From positions 70,342,929 through 70,406,928 of the forward strand of contig CM049312.1 in the NCBI GenBank assembly GCA_026874595.1: 64,000 nucleotides of DNA, in the 5' to 3' direction. The translations under genes were made by a program, and so were the position numbers. The notes under the pieces were generated by a model that had not been told where the DNA came from, searched no databases, and saw nothing but the letters and a program-made list of their open reading frames with translations. The stretch comes from Sipunculus nudus (lineage: Eukaryota; Annelida; Sipuncula; Golfingiida; Sipunculidae). Positions 12,231 through 24,704 of the stretch are shown piece by piece. The number at the start of each line of letters is the position of its first letter. The first letter of the stretch is position 1.

Positions 12231-12566
12231 ATAGTCATTTCCTGTCTCACTCTGATGTGACTGAGTAAACTGATTTTGGAGGGAAAAGCACCCATCTTTG
12301 CAAAATTAGGTAATGCGGCTTTGCTAGCTCCTGTTAAAAAAATGAAGATCTGTGCCAAGAAGCTCAAGTAAGAGTAGCATTCAACAAATCCAACATGTTT
12401 AGAGGACTCATTGGATTAATTAGAACGTACAATCACTTGATAGGAAGACCAGGAGAGGAAGTTATTTATGTTACCACTAGTGAGTTTGATCTACATATAT
12501 GTACCCCAAGGGCTGTCCCAGCAAGCATGGACCAGTACTGACCAGCACTGATACGAGTGATGAATA
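12231..12566. other. No feature recognised
   Basis: AT-rich spacer between the minisatellite and the TIR transposon. No gene or repeat match noticed. Confidence 0.4.
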
Positions 12567-14104
12567 CAGTATTTCCTAGAATAGACGCCCGGGCGTTTAT
12601 TTTTTTTCAAACCCTGCTTTTACCCGACGTCTAAATTAACAAGGCCGGCTTCTATTTAAGCCGACGTTTATTAAAAAAAATATATATTTTCAGGCTCATC
12701 AGTCAAACAAAAAATACGCCGATACAATAAACCCCCCGGACACTATTTAAGGACACATTTGAAAACACCGCTGGTATACGGATAGTGTGTACAAAATTTC
12801 CTTAGATGCCAAAGGGATATGGGACACACGCAATCTCCACAATCATGCACCAAAATAAGAATAAACGGGGAATCACAGCGAGAGATTGCAGATGTCCATA
12901 AGAATCTGTCCGAGCGGGCCTCTCGAAACCAGGTACCCGGGTGTTTCATGTGGCTGTTCTATTATTTTTCACCGTGTGCACTTGGTAACACTGTTTCGCT
13001 CTGAACACCGGGTGTCTCTATTCCATCAACTGTTCTCGGCGTACAACTGGTAACACTCATTCCATTGAAATACGGGGGTTGTACTTATAACGGCACAGCG
13101 TAATTCATTTCCATGACAATTTCTTCCCGTCAAATATTCAACTGATTCAGCTCAACACAGGGTATTCAGGCGTTTCTCGCCTGGTTTATACTGAACACGG
13201 GTGGCTCTTCCATTAACTTTACAATATTACGTACAACTGGTAATATGGGTTCCATCGAAAAACGGGGGGAACTTGTACGTATAACGGCAATGCATAATTC
13301 ATTTTTATGACACTTTCCGTCCAACTTTTGACTGATTCAGCTTGACACGGCGTATTGGAGCGTTTCCGACCTGGTGTATACTGGTATGTGACATTTACTG
13401 CCGGGAATATTTCTACATGTATAGTTGTGGACAAGAGTAAATACTATTTTTAAATTTAAAGATTATCTCAAAAGCATGATTAAAAAATTAAAGGAAGGAG
13501 CGTAATTTGGCTTAACAGTAGCTTTACAAATTGTACCGCTTGGCACCATCATTTGATGTCTTCATGCTACACATGAAATATGTGCCAAAACGTATTTGAA
13601 CAGTTCTGTTCAACCATCCGTCAAGTATGCTTTCACCGTACCAAGTTGTACCACTTGTATCAAGCGGTACTATTTTTACCTAGCTTGATAGCAGCAATAG
13701 TGTTAGCTTTCTAAAGCTGACGTATCTGTGTTGGGTTTATTAGGATCGCTGATCGGCTTTACTCATAAAGGACGAATCGGGAATATTTGGTGTTCCTCAT
13801 GGAAACAGGCATTCACGTAAGATAAAAGAATGCTTTATAGAAGAATTAAACATGTTATCAATGCAACACAAACTGAAATTCATACAACAATCTATGGTCA
13901 ATTTGACCGGTAAATGCACCGATTATAATGCAGGGACGAGACATCTGGTGGTAAACATGGAAACTACTCTGACACCAGGCCTGTGAACAAGACCGGCGTC
14001 TGTTTAAGGCCGGTGTTTATTTTTTTTGGACATTGTTTTGCCCCGGCGACTAAATAAGGCAGGCGACTATTTAAGGACCGCGGAGTCTGATCAAGGAAAT
14101 ACGG
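12567..14104 (-). mobile_element. Non-autonomous TIR transposon with CCGTATTTCC ends, copy B
   Basis: The ends are CAGTATTTCC (left) and GGAAATACGG (right), with TA on both sides (12,565-12,566 and 14,105-14,106), a clean TA target duplication. The body is the reverse complement of 7,124-8,448; for example, the segment around 12,770-12,965 matches 8,064-8,265. It is about 210 bp longer than copy A because a roughly 190-bp segment is tandemly duplicated (compare 13,011 with 13,199: 'gtacaactggtaa', 'cataattcattt'). No transposase frame is visible. Confidence 0.75.
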
Positions 14105-14386
14105 TATGATAAATTTTGAATTGTCTTAAGTACTGTAATCTTAATATCATCTACCTCAAGTAAATAAATCTCTATTACCAATTTCATCATTTTAATTCAT
14201 TTATTAATACAGCCATCTGATAACAATCATTTCAAATATTTCAGTTATTGGTATACAAGTTTGTCCAAAGCCCATTTTAGGGTCATACCATTATTTATTT
14301 TATCATAATAGAGAGAAATTAAATCTCTGTGCAAAGATTTACTGGTTTACAATAACGGAATGTACTAAATGAACCTAAGTTGTCAA

Positions 14387-14443
14387 GAGGCTGCAAAGCT
14401 GTAAAGAAGCTACAAAGCGGTAAAGAAGCTGCAAAGCCGTAAA
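14387..14443 (+). repeat. 19-bp minisatellite, three copies
   Basis: Units start at 14,387, 14,406 and 14,425 with consensus 'gaagctgcaaagcngtaaa', each differing at one or two positions. Confidence 0.85.
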
Positions 14444-14589
14444 GTTGTTAAGGGAGATTCATGAATATTAATATGTACTTTCGGATTTGCATGTGAAAAT
14501 CTTAACTAGTAACTAACTACTAACTAACCACTACTTAACTGTTAAGTAGCAACAACAATTGAAATATACAGCAAAATTTCTGCATGGGA

Positions 14590-14872
14590 AATTTGTAGCA
14601 ATTTCTCCAAAGAATTTTACATTAATGAATGTCCAAAACAATTCAAAATGCATGAGCTGGTTGGAGAGCTCTAATATCATATTTTTCAACCTTCTACAAA
14701 TGTAAAAGGTGTAAGACCAATACTTTTTAATTATCACCTTGCTTTTTAGTGGGGTCAGCAGGGTAGGTAAACTGCAAAACCTAAAAGAAAAGAAATGCAG
14801 AAAGCATCACTAAAAGTCTTGTAAAACAAATAAAGCCATTATTAATCCAGGTACAGACCCACAAATTATCAG
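14590..14872 (+). repeat. Dispersed repeat block shared with 48.12-48.38 kb
   Basis: Near-identical to about 48,130-48,385 ('caaagaattttac', 'aatgaatgtccaaaac', 'aattatcaccttgctttt', 'gaaagcatcactaa', 'aacaaataaagccat'). In the 48-kb copy this block directly follows the block matching 11,280-11,840. The 2.7 kb between them here, which includes TIR copy B, is therefore later insertion or rearrangement. Confidence 0.7.
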
Positions 14873-15173
14873 AACAGACACTTGCTGGTATATCTGATGA
14901 TTTGTATAAAAATATTTAGATACTAAGATTATTGCTATGATTCTATAAAATAAACTGCAAAATGTTCCCATCATCTTATAAATCAGTAGCTAAACCTTAA
15001 TACAATACTCTAAGTCTTAAGCCTACCTGGGGCAACAGAGTGATTTTGTTATGTATTAATGGTGTTCTTATCTTTCAAGGGCTGATACAAAGGGAATCAT
15101 ATATCACAGGTGTCGCTCACAATAACGGCCACACAGTGAGATGTACCAGTTGGAGTGCAATGGTATATACAAG

Positions 15174-16323
15174 AACAAGGGACCCATGGATCACTGTGCT
15201 CAGCTGAAGTTGACCTTGAAGGTAAAAATCTAATATAATATCAAATTGAGATAAAGTCTATGAAGAAAAGGTAATATTGGCCTAGCTGTTTGACATGATT
15301 GCTTTGTATTGATGAGTGAGAAATTATTGAAAATAATACTCTGTGACTGAACCATGCATTTCCTAATGTTAAAATTGAAGCATGTGAGCAGTTTGTGAAC
15401 ATATAATGTATATTATTACCATGATCATTGGTTGGCTTTTTGATAAATAGTTGACAGTTCAGTATTTTACATATTTGTTCAATGGGATCTATTTTTTTAA
15501 AATCAATATTATTATGTAATTTATGTATTTTTTTATTTTATAAATTGTGCACAACTGAAATATAACTATTGTCCCCAGGTCACAGATGCAAGAACTTGTT
15601 GGTGTGGGTTTGGGGGGGGGGGGGGGGATTAATGTTTGAGTCACAACACCTCTGTATTATTATAGTGTATATACAAAAGATTTTCACTTAATTCAACAAT
15701 TCTTACATGATAAAAATGTTCATTCACAATTATTTAATATTTAAAACAGGACAAACAGACTGGTAAACAAACAAAGCTGATAATATATGAAGTTTCAATT
15801 ATTTCCAATTAATTTTAATTATATCAATTTTTTTAAAGGTTACCATGTGTAATATTAAGTTGCTTTCATATTTCACTTTATTGGCTTAAATCCATACACT
15901 TACAGCATATGAAAGTTATTTCAACAGTGCATATAGGAAAACTTTCATAATTAATATATATTTAATGATAACAGAGAAATGATTAATAGACAGAGCTGAT
16001 CAATTTATGCTCCATTCCCCTGAGGCAAGAATATGTTTCAATTAAATCTTATTTTTTCTAAACCAATTATTTTTTAAATAAAATAAATTTTACTCATTCG
16101 CAATGAAAAAATAATTTACCAGTGCTCAGGTGCAAAGGAATCAATATGGGGGGGGGGGGGGGGATAAAAATGCTTCTGCATATACATACAGGGCAAACAA
16201 AGCCTGATCTTCAATTCTGCTGAGGCAGGAAAATAATGAACAGATGTTTGTATTAGATCCTCATTCTTTTATCACATCATTTTTTTTATTTATATTTTGT
16301 TTATATTTCTATACATTTCCAAT

Positions 16324-16374
<51 letters not shown>

Positions 16375-17653
16375 GAATATTAAAGCGGATTCATAATTCT
16401 AAATTGCACATCTTAAATCTCAATCTAGTCAGACAACACCACATCATGCATATAAATGTATATATATCTTTTACAACAAAATATATCTTTTATATTTGCA
16501 AAACAAAAACTATCTAAAAATAATACTTTATTAAGATTTCTCATTTTTAAATTGTGACTTTATTTTTCAATGATTTGCTTCATATTTTATAAATTTATGC
16601 AAACTGATGGGTTTAATTATATTTTAATTTGTTCAAATCATTTAAAAGAAAAACTGATTTCTTTAAAAATTCTACATGAACACAACACTAACATCTTTGG
16701 GATTACTCCTTTAATTATTTTTTCAAGGAAAGTTTTGTATATTCAAATGGAAACAACATTTCAGTTAAGGAAATACAGTGGCAGGTAGGGTTGGCGGGGG
16801 GGGGGGGGGATGATATGAGAATGACTGTGCAACTGTCACATGCAACATGCTGGAAACTTCCTCAGTGACTGTAACAATTCAGGAACGAAGGCATAGCTGA
16901 CTTCCAGGGACCAGGAGTGAGCTGCCTGCATCTGAACTTAGCAAATGGACTAAAATATAGCCTCAAGAAAAAAATCAATAACTAGCCTAATTTCCAAGCT
17001 TTTATTTTAAAATTTCAGATTTAAACAAATTATATACTTACATTTACATGCTGTGAAAATCAAATCAACAGCACTCACAGGGAAAAAAAAGTGCCATAGT
17101 CAATGTTGGGCAAAATTAAGGTACTGGTTTAATTTAATGCTAATAATTTAAAAAATTTACAAAATTCAGATATAATTTTGGGTTTATAATTGAATCTTAA
17201 TTAAACAAAGTTATATACTTGGAAATAAAGTCTCTACCTTCAAAAGTTTTCATGGTAAGTGAGCAAATATTTTTCCTGATTTTTTACAAAGTCCATTATG
17301 TTAAGGCCCATAACTTAAAGAAATAACACTTGACAGACTTAATTTGTGGCATGTATATAGGAAATATATAGGAAAATACTTCTGGTTAATATATAGAAAA
17401 ACAGATTTGGTTTTGATATAAGGCAGTCATGAAGTGTGAAAATAGGTTTTTAATCAACATTTGAGGTTTTTCCTAAATTCTCAAAGTAACAAAGTCACAA
17501 TGACCCAGTTTTTGGTTTGGTAAGAGATCTTGGGGACATCTAACACTATGCCGAAATTTAGATTTGTAGGTCTAATGGTTTCTAAATGTGCCAGTCTAAC
17601 ATATGGAGAGACGACTATGGCTCAGATGACTTATAGTCAGCTGATCTAAAAAT
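15174..17653 (+). mobile_element. GGGACCC-type Helitron-like element, complete ends
   Basis: The 5' end is AACAAGGGACCCATGGATCA, followed by GCTCAGCTGA. The 3' end is a hairpin-type terminus ('ggctcagatgacttatag' then 'tcagctgatctaaaaat'). The inverted 10-mers GCTCAGCTGA and TCAGCTGATC mark both ends. The body contains poly-G tracts near 15,610, 16,148 and 16,795 and an (AT)n tract at about 16,325-16,372. No Rep/helicase frame is present, so it is non-autonomous. The group assignment is inference from end structure. Confidence 0.65.
16325..16372. repeat. (AT)n microsatellite
   Basis: About 48 bp of AT repeat, in the same relative position as the tract at 49,711. The sequence on both sides of the two tracts is similar. 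Confidence 0.9.
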
Positions 17654-17689
17654 AGAGATGGTCTACAAAGTAAGGTTTTATTGTGAATA

Positions 17690-18785
17690 TCTCTGACCTA
17701 TGATCTTGGCCTTTTGCCCACATATCATTTCGATCCTTTCTACAGTAATGAGTATCCACAAACCACTAGAACTACTTACCACTTAAACTGGGGTAATCAC
17801 TTGGCAAACAATGAGTGAATTACTTGACCTGCAACTTTTACCTCCTGACCAGCTTACTCTAAAGTCAATAATTTATTTCTTCAAGCAAAAAGACCCATAA
17901 ATATGAAGTTTGAATCAAATTGAGTGATGCATAGATGGGCATATGTGAAAGACTGGAGGTTTGGGATAAACAGTTTAGCTTGAAATATGGTCAAAGCATT
18001 TGGGACAATTTAGTTCTGTGACCTTGACCTCTGACCTTTTGAACTCAACATTAATAGAGTTTTTCCCCTATTAGTATGCCACATAAGACAGATGGAAGGT
18101 ATAGGTTGAAAAGTTAGCCTTAAAATCAGAAGTGGGTGTGGTGAACTTGATCCTTTGGCCTCAAAATCAACAGGTCTTTTCCCCTGTTGGCAGAGAAGCA
18201 ATATGTCAATGCTGGAAGGTTTGGAAGGAAAATTCTGGCTTGGGATGTGTCAACAACCTTTTTAAAGAAGTGGATCCTGTGACCTGGAATTCTGACCTTG
18301 TGATCTCAAAACCAATAGGATTCTTCTCCCACTTGGTATGTGAGCCAACTGTGAAAGGTCAAAGGTTTGGGATGAAAGGTTTAGCTTAAAATGCATCCAC
18401 AAGATTTTCAAAGAAGTGGGTGATGTGATCTTTACCTTTGATCTTGTGAGCTCACAATAATTATTGTTTTCCCATGTTGGTAGGTTGCCATATGTGAGAG
18501 ATGGAAGGTATGGAATGTTAATTTTGGCTCTAAGAATTGATTATTGGGGGTGAAAACACACCCCATAACATGGAGAATAAAGGTCGCAGTGACTTGATTT
18601 CAGGTTTCCTAGTAGATCTTTTAAGAAATTCTAAGACTGCATAGGGTTTATGATCCTAGCCCTTACGGTTATAATTTGTGCCCTGCTAACGGCCGGATGG
18701 TTGGCTGGATGGACAGACAGAAGGACGACGGACAAAGACCCATCCCAATAGCACAGCATGACTGACAGTCAGCTGAGCAAAAAAT
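17690..18785 (+). repeat. TGACCT tandem-array element with 3' hairpin end
   Basis: Units of about 127-148 bp each carry a TGACCT cluster (about 18,019, 18,148, 18,275 and 18,423) between conserved phrases such as 'ggtttgggatgaaaggttt' and 'tcttctcccacttggta'. The array ends with GAC-rich low complexity and the terminus 'agcatgactgacagtcagct' (18,754-18,773). The block from 17,698 on matches 48,431-49,534. Confidence 0.7.
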
Positions 18786-18940
18786 GCATTAAAAAAATGA
18801 AAAACTACAGGTGGCCCCACCAGTCTGCAGGAATGGATAAAACACTCCATAATCAATATGCATCAAAAGGAATCATGGTGACAAATGCATTAATTATTCA
18901 GATACTTCAGCTTTTGTATCAAATTTTTCATTATTCTGGG

Positions 18941-19199
18941 GGGGGGGGGTACTTCTGAACCCCATAGCTCAGGGTAATGGGTAACAGAGCCCAAATTTCA
19001 AGTTTACTAAGAGACTTTTCACAGACTTTAGCCTCCTATGATTATATATTTGTATTGGTATCTGAGTTACTGTAATGTATGCATTTAAACTATAAAAAAA
19101 AGTAAGAAAGCAGAGATGAGTTGATCAAAGCACTATAATACATGTTGAATTTATTAACTGAAATAAGAGGACGTTAAAAATAATCAAAATGTTCAATTT
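18941..19199. other. Poly-G tract and unassigned spacer
   Basis: A G run of about 10 at 18,941-18,950 and AT-rich sequence. Nothing coding recognised. Confidence 0.5.
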
Positions 19200-20090
19200 T
19201 TCAATTCGGAACTGGAGCTTTCACTTTGAAACAAATATGTGGACAGAAGGCCTCTGTGACTTTGACCTTGTGACTCCAAAATCCATAATTTTCTTCCCCT
19301 AATGACAGGTGAGCAGTTTGTGGAAAACAGAAGGTTTGGAATGAAAAGTTTGGCTTAAAATGAGTCTACATTAGAAGTGGGTGTGGTGAACTTGACCCTT
19401 TGACCTCAAAATCAACAGGTCTTTCCCCCTGTTGGCAGAGAAGCTGTATGTCAGTGCTGGAAGGTTTTGAATGTAAAGTCTAGCTTGGAATATGTCAACA
19501 ACTTTTTAAAAGAATCTGATCATGTGACCTTGACCTCTGACTTTGTGACCTGAAGTGGATTCTTCTCCCACTTGGTATGTGAGCCATATGTGAAAGATCA
19601 AAGTTTGGATAAAAGGTTTAGCCTAAATACGTACACAATCTTTTTGAAGAAGTGGATCCTGTTACCTTGACCATCGACCCCAAAATCAAAAGGATTCTTA
19701 CTTTAGTGATGGGCAATAATTGTATTAGTCAAGGTTGAAACCAATATTTCAATCCAACCTGGAAATCATCTGGAAATAAATATGTTGACAGATGACCCCT
19801 GTCAGCTTGACCTTTGACATCAAGAACCCAAAATGAATAAAGTTGCTCTTCTATTAGCAGCTAGGTCACCTATATTTGTTAGATGGAAGGTTTGGGATGA
19901 ACATTTTGGCTTAAAATGCATCCACAATATTTCTAAATAAGTCCTGTGACCTTGACCTTTGACCTCTTGAACCAAAAGTCAAGAGAGTTCTTGCTTTAGA
20001 GGTGAGACATATATATAATTCAAGTTTGAAATTGATATTTGACAAATGAACAGAAAGACAAAGAGATGGACAGACGGATGGATAGACAAG
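19200..20090 (+). repeat. Second TGACCT tandem array
   Basis: Clusters at about 19,257, 19,525, 19,661, 19,808 and 19,947. The last includes a perfect TGACCTTTGACCT at 19,953-19,965. The array closes with GACAGACGGATGGATAGACA-type low complexity near 20,050-20,090, as in other arrays. Extended half-sites TGACCTTGA occur at 19,525 and 19,947. Confidence 0.7.
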
Positions 20091-20409
20091 GTGATTAAGC
20101 TACAGCCTGGGCATCCACTTTTTCAAGCGGGACACACAAGGTTTCAGGACACTGGATGAAACCACAGTTGCAATCCTGAGAGTATCAATATAATTTGGCA
20201 GTCTCAAAATAAAGGGAAAAAAATCCTCTAAAATAGAAAAAAAATACAGGTCTACCAGTCTTCAGGAACTGAATAAACCATTTCTAACCAATAACCGCAT
20301 CCGGTTTCTGGACACTTAATCAGTAAATGCAAACACATTGGAGAAACTGACCCAATTGCTGGCACTTAACAGTCTCACACACTCAAGTCCTGCTTTTTAT
20401 ACTTATATT

Positions 20410-20433
20410 GGGGGGGGGGGGGGGGGGGGGGGG
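20410..20433 (+). repeat. Poly-G tract, 24 G
   Basis: Uninterrupted run of 24 G, the longest in the window. Other G runs of 10 or more on the same strand lie at about 3,857, 10,051, 15,610, 16,148, 16,795, 37,507, 50,205 and 52,884. Confidence 0.95.
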
Positions 20434-20944
20434 CTAATAAGATCCAAGAGAGAAGAGTGGGAACAGGAGAATATGGTGAAGTAAATTAGTCTGTTCCAAT
20501 ATCATTTTAGCCAGAACTTGCAAGATTTGAGTGGTCATATTCAATTATTATTTCCTTCATGTTATATTATCATGAAATATGTTTAAAAGAGCTCAATAAG
20601 TTTTATTGAAATTCCGATACCAACACAGTCGGTTTGGTCACTTCATGTAATATGGGGTCAGTTCCGGTCCTTTTGGAACAGTTCCTGTAAAACGTCGAGC
20701 CCATGTTTCATACAGTTATCCCGACTATGACCAGTTGGCAAGTTTTTATAGCAAAACAGGACATCCATGTACAAGGTACACAAAGCATCGTTTTCCTATG
20801 ATCTATTCAAAGAACATACTTAAACCACGACTTACCTGTGATCAAAGCCACTTTCTTCTCAGGTTCCATGAGGACCAAATTCTTAACCAGAAGAACAGAC
20901 ACGTACGCTCAGTCTGCTGACGAGTTAATGTTTTTATTGATTGG

Positions 20945-23040
20945 TTTATAAAAAAAAGCCGGGAAAAATCGGTTGTTACTTAAACGTGTGCACGCATGCG
21001 TGCACGCCACGTGCACGATCACATACATGCAAATTCCCACTCTTAAAAAAAATACTAAAATGCGTACGACCCAAGGGGCTGACGGTGTAGGCTATAAATG
21101 AACTTACATCTTGCAGAAATCAACTAAGTCTTGTATATTACCACCAAGTCAAAGACCTATTGCCGGTCATCATATAACTAAAACCCCATTGATTTAACTC
21201 GAATATTCATATAGTTCATAAATTCATATTATATTTTAGTTAAATTTATTATTTTTTTTTGTATTGTTATTTTGTGAATGGTTAAGGAATGTGTAATAAT
21301 AAAATTTGAAATAAAAAATATGTATTATATTATGAATTCTTGTATCACACCTCATGAATACCGATTCAACTTACAAAATTTGCAGCTTACAGCTTTAAGA
21401 GGAAAATAAATCAGTTATATATTTTATTTTAAATCCTGGTTCTGTTCACTTCCTCATATTTAGAACACATTTTAATCTATTTTTATAACGTTTTACTGCC
21501 AGATATATTTTTTTTTTATTTAATGAATTGCAAAATGAATTTGTGTTAGGTGCAATGAAAACATAAATGTACGTGTTAGTTGTAAAACAGAATGGGAAGC
21601 TCTTAACAAATCGCCCCTTTGTGACTCTAGCAAATTTGTTTTTAAACACAGACACATTAAATATTCTTTTTGAAATAAATCCGCGATATAATTATTTATT
21701 TAAAAGTTAACGAGTTCCTGTTATGTTATGCATTTTAGGTTTTTGTATTGTTGCTAGTTGCTACTTTGACTTAGAATATTTGCAACAATAAAGTGTTGTG
21801 TATTACGTTTGTGTTTTATTTGTGTTACTATATGCAAGTTGGTGAAATCAATTTTATTTTTGACCACTAGAATATTAGTTCAAATTACAAATAGTGATCT
21901 TCACATTAATATCTCTAACCCTAAACATTGAATATTACCCAAAAATACATTTAATTTGTACTATAAGAAATTGTCTCATACTCTGTACATGAAAGTCCCT
22001 CCCCATAAAGATTAACATTCGTTAATAATTATTATATACATCATCAATACGCAAATGTGTATATATTTTCTTTTTTTTCAAATGTTAATTTTGCAATTTT
22101 TGTTACAATTCAGTAATTCTTATCTTGATGCTGGATATAACGATATTTGAAATTAAACGATACTTGAGTAAAATGCCAGGTATGGTACACGTGGGAAAGC
22201 GTGCCCTTCCTAAATATTGTACATTCAACTTATGTATATATCAGTCATAAATGCCAAGGTAATTATGCATTTAAGAGGGCATTGAACGGGTCATTACTAT
22301 CTTTACCGCATTATTTACAAAATTGTATTAATCTCATATATGGACAGATGAATATTACAAATAAGGCTGGTAGAGTTTGATAACTGATATATTTGACATG
22401 TAATGAACAAAATGCTAGAATATAAGCTCAAATGTAATGTTTTCTTGTCGACGTCATTTACGTTATGAATAACTTTTTAAACAACGAATTTTGAGAAGAT
22501 AAAGTCAACTATGTGGAAAAAATACTCTCAAACAACGCGATCTTTTTTCATTATATAATTTTTTTTAAAAAGTAGACATCTCCTCTATATTACAAAATAT
22601 AACCCTTGTTATAATTTGCGTTAAATATTGTACAAAAGGCATTGAAAAACTTTTAAATGAACAATCACCCGTAAACATAGAAAGAACGGGAATAACTCTA
22701 AGCTGAATACTTGTAAAAAAATTATAGATAAAAAAAACTATTTATGTTTTGGAGTAACAATCCATAAATTAAGTACCTTGCAATAGTCCAGGACCCAATG
22801 CGGAAAAACGATGAAAAAAATGGGGTTGAAGTTGAATAATAACTTTCATCATGTCCTTGGCTATGAAATTTTAATAACATATAATATTCAAGTTAATTTT
22901 TGCAAAATTTACACACCGTCCGCACCCAGAGCCGCACGCGTTCTAACATATTTTTAAAAAGTGTGAATCAGCGTGCACATGCACGCATGCGTGCCAGCGT
23001 TTTAGTAACAACCGGAAAATTCTCGGAAACCAGGAAATGC
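20945..23040. repeat. Diverged inverted repeat enclosing 1.8 kb
   Basis: About 20,955-21,085 and the reverse complement of about 22,895-23,030 align with gaps. They share 'ggttgttact', 'aaacg', 'gcacgcatgcgtgca', an A-rich stretch and 'gcggacggtgt'-like sequence. The enclosed 21,090-22,890 is AT-rich with no recognisable gene. This could be an old foldback element or two inverted copies of a shorter repeat. Confidence 0.55.
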
Positions 23041-23049
23041 GGTATTCGA

Positions 23050-23955
23050 ATAAAAAAAAGTTCGGAAGTAAACATAAATTTCAGAAATGTGTCATTTGGG
23101 CACTCAAATGGTCAAAACAATATGCCATCTGTCATATGTGTCTTAATAAACGGCATATCACTTTATTGCTTCATTAAATATCGTAATAGACCAGCAAGGT
23201 AGATCCTAAAGGCGTGCACGCGAGCAGAATTGACCAATTTAGCAAACGCCTAAAATGCGCAACTACGCGTCGCAGCGAGGTTTTGTGGCTTTATGGCTAC
23301 TGTTAATTCAAAAATATTTTTCAACAATTAAATCAACGGAGAGAATACTAAAGCAGAGCCTGAAGAATGCATAAAACATTCTTTTAATGATATATATATT
23401 CCATTATAATCTAAAATGTATACGATCATTTATGATGTTGATAAGGCCATTATAATGTTAAAATTGTTTTTGGATTTTTTTAAACCATATTTAAATCACA
23501 GCCATATATTAAGATAATAATAAAGTATGGTAAAGAATCATATAGAACCGAGCGTCGGTATATATTTAATGAAAAGTAAAGCAGCCGGTAACATATGTTT
23601 ACGGGTGAATATATTATTATTACTATTATATATATATTTTTTTGTTCACAATAAAACAATTTTACAGAATGTACAAGCAGTGACACATGCTTGACAGATA
23701 ACATCACCATCCTGAAATCACATATTATATATTACAAAAAAAAAAAAAAAGATCTAAAATCACCAGTGAAATTTAAATTGTTTCTCCGATAATAATATTT
23801 AACGTACTCCACAGAGCTGTATGAATAATTAGTTTTCCTTTTGATATAGCTTCATCGTTTTCAATTACCAATATCTTTTAATAAAGTGTACGTCACCGTT
23901 AACAGTCAAAGACTGTTTTTTTTTACATTTAGTAGTATATATATGTCGAATATAT
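23050..23955. other. No feature recognised
   Basis: AT-rich sequence with short open frames and no domain that I recognise. 23,209-23,280 has CG-bearing words unlike its surroundings. Confidence 0.4.
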
Positions 23956-24560
23956 ATATGTAGAATTAGAAAACTATAGAATGTATATATTCTATAGCTC
24001 AAACCATAGAATGTATACATTCCATGGCCAACCCATAGAATGTGTGCTTTCTATGGATTATTTATAGGATGTTTACATTCTGTGGTCAAATCATGAAATG
24101 TGTACAATCCTTGACCAGGGTTACAGAATATGTACAATTCCATTGACTTTACCCTGATATCAATACTCTTGTTGTGTGGGGGTAAAATATTAAAGCAGAC
24201 TTTAATAAAACATTTTTATTCACATATTATATTTACAGTTTATATATTTTTATGTAATCTTATATATCTCATATATTCTGAGATCAATGTGTCCAAGTGT
24301 GGTGAATATAGTAACAAACATAATCAATACTTGAGATCAGTCATGGGTAATGCTTGCGAGTCTAGTCAAACAATATATATATCACCTTTTAAGTTCTTCA
24401 AGATTTTTATGGAGCAATGATTAGGAAACAGATCATGCATTTAGGAGTGTCATTTCTATATTCTATGGCTTGTATCATCGAATATACACATACGAAGACT
24501 TAACCCATGAAATGCACACATTCTTTGACCATAGAATGTATACATTCTAATAAGATAAAA
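23956..24560. repeat. Cluster of near-perfect 22-24-bp palindromes flanking a repeat body
   Basis: At about 23,975-24,140 five or six palindromes of type CATAGAATGTATACATTCTA follow at about 31-bp intervals. A second set lies at about 24,455-24,545. The enclosed body (about 24,150-24,420) matches about 32,900-33,160, and that copy also has palindromes on both sides. This suggests a dispersed unit bounded by palindrome clusters. Confidence 0.65.
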
Positions 24561-24571
24561 CCTATACGATA

Positions 24572-24574
<3 letters not shown>

Positions 24575-24618
<44 letters not shown>
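24575..24618. repeat. (AT)n microsatellite
   Basis: About 44 bp of AT repeat just after the palindrome cluster. Confidence 0.9.
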
Positions 24619-24621
<3 letters not shown>

Positions 24622-24704
24622 ATATATAAATTTCATTAAAAGTATAATTTTGTCCAACAAATTATTAGAGAGAGTGCTGTATTTCCCGTTATTTTTACTC
24701 TTTC

